NCBI GenBank assembly: GCA_038235385.1
Contig: JBBSTY010000027.1
Location: 1 to 31,964, forward strand
Direction of reading: 5' to 3'
Source of the DNA: JBBSTY01 sp038235385
GTDB taxonomy: Bacteria > Actinomycetota > Acidimicrobiia > Acidimicrobiales > Acidimicrobilacustridaceae
DNA: 31,964 nt
The translations under genes and the position numbers were made by a program. Of the stretch, positions 8,017 to 15,637 are shown one piece after another. Under the pieces are notes generated by a model. That model did not search any database. It was given only the letters and a program-made list of their open reading frames with translations, and was not told where the DNA came from. How positions within the stretch are numbered: position 1 is the first letter of the stretch; the number at the start of each line of letters is the position of its first letter.

Positions 8017-8795
8017 GGGTCTGCCTCCCGGCGCTCGACCGAGCGGGCGAGGAACGCCCGTCGCATCGGATCGTTGTCGAACATGGTGCCGTCGTCGACC
8101 CCGGCGAAGAACTCGGGGTGCCACTGGACACCGAGGACGTACCGGCCGTGCGGGTCGTCGAGCCGCAACGCCTCGATGATGCCGTCGTCGACGGATCGGG
8201 CCTCGACCACGAGGCCCTCGCCCACGTCCTTGACCGCCTGGTGGTGGACGGAGTTGACGAGGACGGTGCCGGCGCCACCGTTCAGCTCGGCCAACGACGA
8301 CCGCTCTACGAGGTGGACGTGGTGGAGGTTGCGGTCGTAGAGGTCCTGGCTGCGGTGCTCACGCGTCGCATCGGTCTGCTCGGCGATGTCCTGGAAGAGC
8401 GTGCCCCCGAAGGCGACGTTGAGGATCTGGGCACCCCGACAGATGCCGAGCACCGGCTTGCCCGCCTCGTGGAACGCCAGCGCCAGCTCGATCTCGTAGC
8501 GGTCGCGGATCTCATCGCCCTCCCACTCGGGGCGGAGCGGTTCCTCGCCGTAGCTGCGGGGGCAGACGTCGGCGCCCCCGTGCAGGACCAGGCCGTCGAG
8601 ATCGGCGACGACATCGGCGAGGGTGATGGCAGCGGACCCCACGGTCGGGACGAGGTAGGCGAGCGCGCCGCCGGCCTGCACCCAGTGGGCCATCGACTGC
8701 TCCAGGTACAGCAGGGTCTTGCCCTTGAAGACCGGCCGCTGGTCGTCGGGGTGCACGAAGCACGCCGAGATGCCGATGCGGGGAAGCGATGCCAT
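8007..8795 (-). CDS. class I glutamine amidotransferase-like gamma-glutamyl hydrolase (PuuD type)
   Basis: 262 residues of the peptidase C26 family. The nucleophile is Cys119 in LGICRGAQILNVAFGG, and the His/Glu pair is in QWHPEFF (His226, Glu228). LHGGADVCPRSYGEEP and VNSVHHQAVK are typical of gamma-glutamyl-GABA hydrolases. It would split the gamma-glutamyl amide bond and release glutamate plus the oxidised amine product. The start codon shares a base with the alcohol dehydrogenase stop (TGATG), and its end overlaps the aldehyde dehydrogenase start. This gives tight translational coupling. The acceptor (GABA, glycine or other) cannot be read from the sequence. Confidence 0.88.
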   Translation of the reverse strand: MASLPRIGISACFVHPDDQRPVFKGKTLLYLEQSMAHWVQAGGALAYLVPTVGSAAITLADVVADLDGLVLHGGADVCPRSYGEEPLRPEWEGDEIRDRYEIELALAFHEAGKPVLGICRGAQILNVAFGGTLFQDIAEQTDATREHRSQDLYDRNLHHVHLVERSSLAELNGGAGTVLVNSVHHQAVKDVGEGLVVEARSVDDGIIEALRLDDPHGRYVLGVQWHPEFFAGVDDGTMFDNDPMRRAFLARSVERREADPCW

Positions 8796-9940
8796 CAGGT
8801 GAACGCCCGCGTGAAGATGGTGACGAAGTCCTCGCGGCTGACCTCGCGCGGGTTGTTGGCATGGCACCCGTCCGCGAAGGCCACGTCGACCAGGTCCGGG
8901 AGCAGGCTGGCGTCGACCTGGGTGTCGACGAGCGAGCGCGGCACCCCGATCTCGGCCTTGAGCTCGGCGATCCACTGCAGGAACCCTTCGGGCGACGGAT
9001 CGTCGAGGCCGATGGTGACGGCCATGGTGGTGAACCGCGCGGGCACGGCTTCGACGTTCCAGGCGAGTGCGTGGTCGATCATGATGGCGTTGGCCAGTCC
9101 GTGGTGGAGATCGGCGACGGTGCCCAGCGCGTGAGCGGTGGAGTGCACGACGCCGAGGCCCTTCTGGAAGGCGATGGCCCCCATCATCGAGGACAGCAAC
9201 ATGCCGCCGCGGGCACCGAGGTCGTGGGGCTCGGCCACGGCGGTGGCCAGGTGCCGATGGGCCAGACGAAGGCCCTCGAGCGCGATGCCGTCGCAGATGG
9301 GGTTGAGGTTCTTGGCGAGGTAGGCCTCGATGTTGTGGGTGAGCGCGTCGATGCCGGTGGCCGCGGTGATCGGCGCCGGCAGGTCGAGGGTGAGCTCGGG
9401 GTCGGCGAACACGGCGTCGGCGATCAGGTGGGGCGAGAAGATGATCTTCTTGACATGGGACTCGTCGTCGGAGATCACCGCGCTGCGGCCGACCTCGCTC
9501 CCCGTGCCCGCCGTGGTCGGCAGTGCGACCAGGTGGGGCAGGCGGGACGAGATGGGTCGGGCGCCCGGCATCTCGTCCTCGTAGTCGAACAGCTCGCCGG
9601 GATGGGTGGCCATGAGGCCGATGGCCTTGGCCACGTCGAGCGCGGCGACGCCTCCGAAGCCGACGATCGAGTCGGCGTCGTGATCCCGGTAGGCCTCGAC
9701 CCCCGACCGCACCTGCGACGCGACCGGGTTGCCCCACACCCCGTCGAACGGCGCGGGATCGAGCCCGGCGGCGGCGAGGTTGGCGACGAAGTCGGTGAAC
9801 ATGCCGAGCGCGGCGACCCCGGCGTCGGTGACGACCAACGGTCGGCGTGCACCCACGTCGTCGAGGTGGCGGGCGACGAGGTCCCGCGCGCCGGCGCCGA
9901 AGTGGATCGTCGTCGGGAAGCTGAACGTGGAGATCGTCAT
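8795..9940 (-). CDS. iron-dependent (group III) alcohol dehydrogenase
   Basis: 381 residues. It oxidises an alcohol to an aldehyde with NAD(P). The N-terminal nucleotide-binding half has HFGAGARDLV and the GGVAALDVAKA stretch, which replaces the usual GGGSxxDxAKA. The metal half has PTTAGTGSEV, DALTHNIEAYLA, GVVHSTAHALG and DLHHGLANAI, supplying the Asp and His ligands. The ATG at 9940 gives the usual family length. The frame stays open further upstream but that part overlaps the divergent promoter region. It is the first gene of the three-gene unit with the hydrolase and the aldehyde dehydrogenase. An alcohol step beside glutamylation genes suggests an amino alcohol as the starting compound. 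Confidence 0.9.
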   Translation of the reverse strand: MTISTFSFPTTIHFGAGARDLVARHLDDVGARRPLVVTDAGVAALGMFTDFVANLAAAGLDPAPFDGVWGNPVASQVRSGVEAYRDHDADSIVGFGGVAALDVAKAIGLMATHPGELFDYEDEMPGARPISSRLPHLVALPTTAGTGSEVGRSAVISDDESHVKKIIFSPHLIADAVFADPELTLDLPAPITAATGIDALTHNIEAYLAKNLNPICDGIALEGLRLAHRHLATAVAEPHDLGARGGMLLSSMMGAIAFQKGLGVVHSTAHALGTVADLHHGLANAIMIDHALAWNVEAVPARFTTMAVTIGLDDPSPEGFLQWIAELKAEIGVPRSLVDTQVDASLLPDLVDVAFADGCHANNPREVSREDFVTIFTRAFT

Positions 9941-10133
9941 GGTGCTCGCAGGACCCTTCGGCACTCGGAAGCGGATCGGTGGGCGACCCATTGTGCCAGT
10001 CGGCCCGATCGCCTCCCACCGGGCGGGAATGATCCGGGCGCGGCGCGTGGTTGACCACCCCGCACCCCGCCGCGCATCCACCGACGCGCGAGCAGCGACG
10101 AACCGATGCGGCCGCAGCGCCGGGAGGACCACC

Positions 10134-10601
10134 GTGAGCGACACCCCGATCCCCGGACCGGCCACCGAAGGCGCCGAGGCACCGGATCTGACCCTGCCGT
10201 CCCAGACCGGCGAGCAGGTGTCGCTGCGAGACCACCGGGGCGAGTGGGTGGTCCTGTACTTCTACCCGGCCGACGACACCCCCGGCTGCACGGCCGAGGC
10301 GTGCTCGTTCCGCGACTCGCACGAGGACTTCGTCGACGCGGGCGCGGTCGTGATCGGCGTGAGCGGCGACTCGGTCGACAAGCACGTCGCGTTCGCCGCG
10401 AAGCACCAGCTGCCCTTCACCCTCCTCAGCGACGCCGACGGGATCGCCCGCAAGACCTACGGGGTGAAGAAGACCATGGGCCTGCTGCCCGGACGCGTCA
10501 CCTACGTCATCGATCCCGACGGCATCGTGCGCAAGATCTTCTCGTCGCAGTTCGCCGCGAAGAAGCACCACACCGAGGCCCTGGCCGCCATCGGCGGCTG
10601 A
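10134..10601 (+). CDS. bcp: Bcp/PrxQ-type thioredoxin-dependent peroxiredoxin
   Basis: 155 residues. It reduces hydrogen peroxide and organic peroxides in the cytoplasm with electrons from thioredoxin. YPADDTPGCTAEAC holds the peroxidatic Cys and, five residues on, a resolving Cys in the same helix, the mark of atypical 2-Cys Bcp enzymes. APDLTLPSQTGEQVSL, LLSDADGIARKTYGV and RVTYVIDPDGIVRKIF follow the family. The GTG at 10134 is chosen because GGGAGG ends 6 nt before it. An in-frame upstream ATG would add an unrelated basic tail. It lies alone on the plus strand between the ligase and the alcohol dehydrogenase. Its stop is 6 bp from the ligase stop. Confidence 0.92.
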   Translation: MSDTPIPGPATEGAEAPDLTLPSQTGEQVSLRDHRGEWVVLYFYPADDTPGCTAEACSFRDSHEDFVDAGAVVIGVSGDSVDKHVAFAAKHQLPFTLLSDADGIARKTYGVKKTMGLLPGRVTYVIDPDGIVRKIFSSQFAAKKHHTEALAAIGG

Positions 10602-10607
10602 GACCTC

Positions 10608-11987
10608 TCAGATGATCTCGAAGTAGCGGCGGGTCTCCCAGTCGGTCACCGCATCCTCGAACTGGCGCCACTCCCACTCCCGGGTGGCGCAGAAGTGGTC
10701 GACGAAGCCGTCGCCGAACAGCTCGCGTGCGATGGGCGACGCCGCCATCCGCTCGGTGGCCGACCGGAGGTTGCGGGGCAGGCGCTCGACCGAGGTGTCG
10801 TGGTAGCCCGACCCGACCGTGGCCGGTTGGAGCTCGAGCTCCTGCTCGATGCCCCGCAGGCCGGCGGCCAGCCCGAAGGCCACGGCGAAGTACGGGTTCA
10901 CATCGGCACCGGGGACGCGGAGCTCGAGGCGGGTGGCCGTGGGTGACGTCGAGATCACGCGCGCGGCGACGGTCCGGTTGTCGAGACCCCAGGTGGGGTG
11001 GGTGGGGGCCCAGAACCCGTCGACCAGCCGCTTGTAGCTGTTGACCGTCGGGGCGAGCAACGGCAGGCAGTCCGGGAGGGCGTCGAGGATCCCGGCGAGG
11101 TAGTGACGAAAGAGCGGACTCATGCCGGCCGGCTCGTCGGCGGCGGCGAACAGGTTCCGGGTGCCGTCGGCGTCCCACAGCGACTGGTGGGCGTGGCCCG
11201 ACGAGCCGGGGAGCGTGGTGTCGACGCGAGCCATGAAGGTGGCCATGATGCCGAAGCGTTGACCGATCTCCTTGGCGCCGGACTTGAACAGCACGGCCCG
11301 GTCGGCGGCCTCGACCGCGGTCGAGTACGAGATGGCCGCTTCGTACACGCCGGGTCCGGTTTCGGTGTGCAACCCTTCGAGGACGACGCCGAAGGCCCGC
11401 AACTCGGCGAGCAGCGCCTCGAAGAACTCCTGGTTCTGCGACTGGCGCAGGATCGAGTACCCGAACATGCCCGGCGTCAGCGGCGTGAGGCCTCGGAAGT
11501 CCTTCTCGGTCACCGACGCGGAGGTCTCGCGGTAGTTGAACCACTCGAACTCCATGCCGACCATGCCCAGGTAGCCGTGCTCGGCGAGCCGATCGACGAT
11601 CCCCTTCAGCAGCCGCCGCGGGCAGACGTCGTAGGTGGCGTTCGAGCCCTGTCCGACGAAGTCGCCGAGGAAGAGGTCACGATCGTTCTCCCACGGGATC
11701 CGGCGATGCGTCGAGACGTCGACGACGACCGAACCGTCGGGGTAGCCCGACCGCCACCCGGTGAACGTGCCGTTGTCGTAGCACTCGTCGGCGGAGTCCC
11801 ACCCGAACACCACGTCGCAGAAGCCGAACCCGTCGCCCTCCGCCGCCGAGAGGAACTTGGCCTTGTCGAGGTACTTGCCCCGAAGGACACCGTCGGTGTC
11901 GACGACGGCGACCTTCACGTAGTCCGATGCCGATGCGCGGACCTGGTCGAGGACGGCGCGGGCATCGGTCGGCTGCGGGGTGGTCAT
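10608..11987 (-). CDS. glutamine synthetase-like gamma-glutamyl-amine ligase
   Basis: 459 residues of the type I glutamine synthetase fold. Metal and ATP sites are visible in GMEFEWF, TETGPGVYEAA, GSSGHAHQSL, APTVNSYKRL, WGLDNRTVAARV and RLELRVPGADVNPYFA. The NGSGMH and ENGPGQHE signatures of true GlnA are changed, and the Tyr adenylylation loop (NLYDLP) is missing. This matches the GlnA-like branch that joins glutamate to amines (PuuA, GlnA3 or GlnA4 types) rather than to ammonia. Its neighbours are an alcohol dehydrogenase, a gamma-glutamyl hydrolase and an aldehyde dehydrogenase, which supports that role. It starts 11 bp after the methyltransferase gene, so the two probably share a transcript. 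Confidence 0.88.
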   Translation of the reverse strand: MTTPQPTDARAVLDQVRASASDYVKVAVVDTDGVLRGKYLDKAKFLSAAEGDGFGFCDVVFGWDSADECYDNGTFTGWRSGYPDGSVVVDVSTHRRIPWENDRDLFLGDFVGQGSNATYDVCPRRLLKGIVDRLAEHGYLGMVGMEFEWFNYRETSASVTEKDFRGLTPLTPGMFGYSILRQSQNQEFFEALLAELRAFGVVLEGLHTETGPGVYEAAISYSTAVEAADRAVLFKSGAKEIGQRFGIMATFMARVDTTLPGSSGHAHQSLWDADGTRNLFAAADEPAGMSPLFRHYLAGILDALPDCLPLLAPTVNSYKRLVDGFWAPTHPTWGLDNRTVAARVISTSPTATRLELRVPGADVNPYFAVAFGLAAGLRGIEQELELQPATVGSGYHDTSVERLPRNLRSATERMAASPIARELFGDGFVDHFCATREWEWRQFEDAVTDWETRRYFEII

Positions 11988-11998
11988 GATCGGGAACC

Positions 11999-12898
11999 TT
12001 ACGATCCGGTCGGCCGATCGGGTTGCACGGTGGGGCGACCCTCGGTCCCGCCGACCGTGGCCAGGACCTCGACCCCCTGGGAGTCCCGACCGCTGCGCAC
12101 CCGACCCGCTCGGATGTCACGGACGGCGGCGGCGAACAGCGCGCGTCGTTCGAGCACCAGGCGAGGGGTGGACATGGCCGTCAGGCGCGTGCGGAGCGCC
12201 TCAGCATCGGGCTGGAAGTAGCAGTTGCGGCGCCACAGCACCTCGGACTCCGCGAACCGATCCGCCAGCATCGCGTGGGTGTACCCCGGGCGGACGTGTT
12301 CGTGGCGCTCCCACGCGGCGCGGCGCACCGCCGGATCGGTGAGCGCACGCTCGTCGCAGAACGGTACGAGCACCCAGACGAAGCGCCGGCTCAGCTCGAA
12401 CATGGTGCGCAACGCCCGGACATCGTCCTCGATGTGCTCGAGCACCTCGATCGACACCACCAGATCGTGGGTCGGTTGGGGCGCCGGGTCGAGCAGGTCG
12501 ACGTGTCGCACCTCGACGTTGGTCAGCCCGAAGCGCTCGATGAGCGCTCGTGGCCGCTCCAGGACGGCAGCGTCGTGGTCGGTCACGGTGAAGGTGACAT
12601 CGGGGTGATCCACGGCCAGCAGGAGCTCCGAGGTGGCCGAGCCGCAGCCGACGCTGAGCACCGAGCGCACCGGTTCCCGAGACGCCGCGTCCTCGAACGC
12701 GGCGTGCAGGTGGACGTGACGGTGGAGCGCCCATCGGCGCCGGCGCTGGAGCTTGAGCACGAGGAACTGGCGGGCGAGCTCGGCTCGGAGGGGGTCGGTC
12801 GCCGAGCCGCGGACCAACGATGCCGGCCCGTACCGTCCGCGGCACCGCCGGCCGAACGACCTCGCACCCGGCCGTTCGTCCTGCTCTCGTGCGCCCAT
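11999..12898 (-). CDS. class I SAM-dependent methyltransferase
   Basis: 299 residues. The SAM site is VLSVGCGSATSELLLAV (motif I, about 100-116), followed by VTDHDAAVLERPRA and the motif IV region HDLVVSIEVLEHIEDD. The N-terminal 80 residues are basic and lack a known domain. The family methylates many small molecules and the target is not evident. The gene lies 11 bp upstream of the ligase gene on the same strand, so it may methylate a substrate or product of that pathway, or be unrelated. The ATG at 12898 is the first good start. No clear ribosome-binding site is seen, and a longer frame would run into the GNAT gene. Confidence 0.75.
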   Translation of the reverse strand: MGAREQDERPGARSFGRRCRGRYGPASLVRGSATDPLRAELARQFLVLKLQRRRRWALHRHVHLHAAFEDAASREPVRSVLSVGCGSATSELLLAVDHPDVTFTVTDHDAAVLERPRALIERFGLTNVEVRHVDLLDPAPQPTHDLVVSIEVLEHIEDDVRALRTMFELSRRFVWVLVPFCDERALTDPAVRRAAWERHEHVRPGYTHAMLADRFAESEVLWRRNCYFQPDAEALRTRLTAMSTPRLVLERRALFAAAVRDIRAGRVRSGRDSQGVEVLATVGGTEGRPTVQPDRPTGS

Positions 12899-12986
12899 GC
12901 CGCATGATCGCACGCGGTTGCGCCGTGCGAGCGCGCCCGAGCAGCGTGGCGCCTGGTCGGGCGACCGCGGCGCCGGGTCGTCGCGG

Positions 12987-12992
12987 TAGCGT
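12987..12992 (+). promoter_or_regulatory. -10 box of the GNAT gene, leaderless
   Basis: TAGCGT ends 6 nt before the ATG at 12999 and no ribosome-binding site is present. The transcript probably begins at the start codon. Confidence 0.5.
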
Positions 12993-12998
12993 GCGCGG

Positions 12999-13607
12999 AT
13001 GGCCACGCGCCCGCTGCCTCCGTCGATCCGCCCCGCGACCAGGGACGACGACCGCGCGCTCTCCGGGGTCCTCTCGCGCTCGTTCTTCGACGACCCCGTG
13101 ATGAGCTGGCTCGTCCCCGACGAGGCGACCCGTGACCGACGCCAGCGCACCTTCTACCGGGCCGAGCTCGGTCACGCGCACGCCAACGGGCTGGTGCTCA
13201 CCACCGACGATCACGCCGGCGCAGCCCTCTGGCTGGCGCCGAAGCGCTGGAAGATCGGCACGATGTCGATGGTGCGGCAGGGCCCGGCAGTGCTCCGCGC
13301 GTTCGGGCGCCGGGTTCCGGCGGCGCTGCGGCTCCAGAGCGCGATGGAACGCGTGCACCCCGCCGAGAGCCACTGGTACCTCGCCATCCTCGGTACCGAT
13401 CCTTCGCGCCAGGGACGCGGCGTCGGGGCCGGGCTCATCCGGGAGGTCACCGACCGGTGCGACGACACCGCCACGGGCGCCTACCTCGAGTCCTCGAAGG
13501 AGGCCAACATCTCCTACTACGCACGCTTCGGGTTCGTCGTCACCGACGAGGTCGTGATGCCGAACGGACCCAAGCTGTGGGGGATGTGGCGCGATCCTCG
13601 ATCGTGA
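12999..13607 (+). CDS. GNAT family N-acetyltransferase
   Basis: 202 residues. The acetyl-CoA-binding motif A is WYLAILGTDPSRQGRGVGAGLI (about 125-147, with the R/QxxGxG/A pyrophosphate loop), and motif B is YLESSKEANISYYARFGFVV. The N-terminal part, SIRPATRDDDRALSGVLSRSFFDDPVMSWLVPD, is the usual start of this GNAT branch, which often accompanies resistance or detoxification genes. The acceptor amine is unknown. It diverges from the methyltransferase gene across 100 bp and is transcribed from its own leaderless promoter. Confidence 0.85.
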   Translation: MATRPLPPSIRPATRDDDRALSGVLSRSFFDDPVMSWLVPDEATRDRRQRTFYRAELGHAHANGLVLTTDDHAGAALWLAPKRWKIGTMSMVRQGPAVLRAFGRRVPAALRLQSAMERVHPAESHWYLAILGTDPSRQGRGVGAGLIREVTDRCDDTATGAYLESSKEANISYYARFGFVVTDEVVMPNGPKLWGMWRDPRS

Positions 13608-13637
13608 CCGCACCCCGTGCGGGTCCGGGACCCCGAC

Positions 13638-14843
13638 CTACCAGCTCGCCAGGTGCGCCACGATCGATCTGCCCTGGTCACGGAGGTCTCGCATCGGCGG
13701 GTGGGCGGCGTCCCATGCAGCGGTGGCGACGTCCCAGTCGTCGGCCGTCCCGAGGACCAGGTCGGTGCACTGGTCCTGCCACGACGCGAGGTCGCTCGCC
13801 GGCCAGGAGGCGGTGCCGACCAGCACGACGTTGCGACAGGTCGTGCCGGGCGGGAGCCCGAGACCGCCGTTCTCGTTGCCTCCGTAGGGCGCGGCGGCGT
13901 CGGCTCGGAACATCGAGTCGGCCACCACCAGGGCGGGCGCGACACCGCCCGCTTCCCTGCCGCGCGCCCACTTGAAGAACCCACCGTGCTGGTCGGCGCC
14001 GTACTTCTCCGGCTTGTAGCTGTTGCGGTACGGCCGGAGCCGCACGAGCGACCGTCGGACCTCGACGGTGCCACCGGGAGCCGGCCGGGCGTTCGAACCT
14101 CCGAGCGACGACAGGAACACCATGCACCCGTCGAGCTTCACGTCGTCGATGACCCCCGAGTTCATCGAGTCGTTCTCGACGCAGTCGTCGTGGATGTAGC
14201 CACCGCTCCCGTCTCCGGGGTCATCGGTGCGGACCCCGACGACCGCCCAGTCGGTGGCGCCGCCTCCGAAGGCGACCATGTCGCCCTGGTTGGAGAAGTG
14301 GGTGCCCACGAGCTCGAACCCGGGGGTCAGGACGGTCATCCCGGTGACCCGGTGCCACGTGCGCCAGGGGGTGTCCTCGGGATCGAAGGTGCTGGTGACC
14401 GATCCGCCGACGAAGCACAGCTGACGGCGCGTCCGCCCGTCGTCGTGGAACTTCACCCCCGTGGCGAACGCATCGTCGTTGCGGAACGAGTTGTCGAACG
14501 TCCGCCCACGGACATCGATCACGGTGTCGTCGGGGAGCTCGAGATCGAGGCCACCGGGCCACGGTCGGCTCTGATCGTCGGCGACGGTCTCGAGCGGCCG
14601 GTCGACGGCGCCGACGCACGCCCGCTCGCTCTCGTCACGAGCCGTCTCCCCTCGGGCCGCGATCCACGCCGGCGCCAGCGCCGGTGTCGCGGGAGCGGTC
14701 GCGCCGCGGAGGGGACGGGCGGCGACGGGCGCGGCGGCTCCAGCCGCCGCAGCCGTGACGACGGCCCACGTCGCGGCCAGCGCCATCACCGCCCGCACGT
14801 GGTGTCGTCTCGGACCGGTGACGGTCTGCCCGCGGTCGCGCAC
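13638..14843 (-). CDS. secreted protein with beta-helix-like repeats, unknown function
   Basis: About 401 residues if the GTG at 14843 is used. This keeps a signal peptide with basic residues (RDRGQTVTGPRRHHVRAV) before the hydrophobic stretch MALAATWAVVTAAAAGAAA. ATG 14786 would leave no positive N-terminus. The mature part has short repeated Asn/Asp/Gly-rich strands (GTHFSNQGDMVAFGG, GGYIHDDCVENDSMNSGVIDDVKLDGC). They resemble right-handed parallel beta-helix (pectin-lyase-like) coils, a fold used by polysaccharide-active or adhesive surface proteins. I do not recognise a named family. It is 118 bp downstream of the HdeD-family gene on the same strand. Confidence 0.65.
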   Translation of the reverse strand: MRDRGQTVTGPRRHHVRAVMALAATWAVVTAAAAGAAAPVAARPLRGATAPATPALAPAWIAARGETARDESERACVGAVDRPLETVADDQSRPWPGGLDLELPDDTVIDVRGRTFDNSFRNDDAFATGVKFHDDGRTRRQLCFVGGSVTSTFDPEDTPWRTWHRVTGMTVLTPGFELVGTHFSNQGDMVAFGGGATDWAVVGVRTDDPGDGSGGYIHDDCVENDSMNSGVIDDVKLDGCMVFLSSLGGSNARPAPGGTVEVRRSLVRLRPYRNSYKPEKYGADQHGGFFKWARGREAGGVAPALVVADSMFRADAAAPYGGNENGGLGLPPGTTCRNVVLVGTASWPASDLASWQDQCTDLVLGTADDWDVATAAWDAAHPPMRDLRDQGRSIVAHLASW

Positions 14844-14961
14844 CGGATCATCATGCCAGCGGGGCCCGCACGGGCCGGGTCGGGGTCGGGCCGGGGTCGG
14901 ATCCTGGTGGGGATCCGAGTCGGGCCGGCGGAGCTCGGCGACGGCCGGCGCCATCGGTCGC

Positions 14962-15546
14962 TCAGGCGAAGCTGCGCTCGGCCCGACCGAGGGTGATGCC
15001 CACCGCCAGCATCAACCCGCCCGCCAGCACGAAGAAGAAGCCCACGATCCAGGCGAACACCGTGATGCCGAGGCCGGGGAGCGCCACGACGACCACACCT
15101 CCGAGGATCCAGAGCCCACCGCGCCAGAGGAAGTGCGACCGGGCCTCCACCTCGGTGTCGGCGCGACGGGAGACGACGATCTGGATCACGCCGCCGATGA
15201 TGAGGTCGATCCCGACGAAGATGGCGATGATCACCACCGTGATGTCGGGGTAGAAGATCGCCACGAGTCCGACGAGCACGTCGAGGACGCCACGGGCGAG
15301 GAGCAGTCCCCAGTAGGTCCCGGACCGGTGGGTGACGATGGCGTCGAGGGCGTGGACGATGCCCCCGAGCACCAACCCGATGCCCACGATCATGGCGACG
15401 AGCTCGGCGGATCGGTTGGGCCACACCAGCACGGCGATGCCGATGGCGACGAACGCCACGCCACCGAGCAGTGCGAGCGCGCGACTCCCCTTCAGGAGGC
15501 CGAGATCGAACGGTTCGATCCCGTCGGTCGATGCGTTCGCGGTCAT
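14962..15546 (-). CDS. HdeD family (DUF308) membrane protein
   Basis: 194 residues with six predicted membrane helices in three similar pairs. The repeated pattern is a helix followed by a pair of Gly-rich turns, as in LALLGGVAFVAIGIAVLVWP and GGLWILGGVVVVALPG. It matches HdeD/DUF308 proteins, some of which help acid resistance, while most have no known role. GGAG sits 7 nt before the ATG. TACGAT at 15589-15594 gives a short leader of about 36 nt. Confidence 0.8.
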   Translation of the reverse strand: MTANASTDGIEPFDLGLLKGSRALALLGGVAFVAIGIAVLVWPNRSAELVAMIVGIGLVLGGIVHALDAIVTHRSGTYWGLLLARGVLDVLVGLVAIFYPDITVVIIAIFVGIDLIIGGVIQIVVSRRADTEVEARSHFLWRGGLWILGGVVVVALPGLGITVFAWIVGFFFVLAGGLMLAVGITLGRAERSFA

Positions 15547-15588
15547 GGTGGCTCCTCGATCGTCGCTGCTGGTGCCAGGGTTCGGGGC

Positions 15589-15594
15589 ATCGTA
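15589..15594 (-). promoter_or_regulatory. -10 box of the HdeD-family gene
   Basis: TACGAT on the minus strand lies about 43 bp before the start codon. It matches the TAnnnT boxes of the leaderless genes in this window, but here the gene has a ribosome-binding site. Confidence 0.4.
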
Positions 15595-15637
15595 CGCACC
15601 GGGCGGGACGCCGCCGAGGATCGACCTGGGGCGATGC

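Noticed and set aside
8007..10571. An 854-codon version of the gamma-glutamyl hydrolase gene
   Set aside because: The N-terminal 590 codons are shadows of the alcohol dehydrogenase and peroxiredoxin genes. The family length of about 260 residues fits ATG 8795.
10598..10611. CTGAGA-CC-TCTCAG palindrome between the peroxiredoxin and ligase stops as a terminator
   Set aside because: Most of the symmetry comes from two convergent TGA stop codons. A 2-nt loop cannot form a hairpin of this kind.
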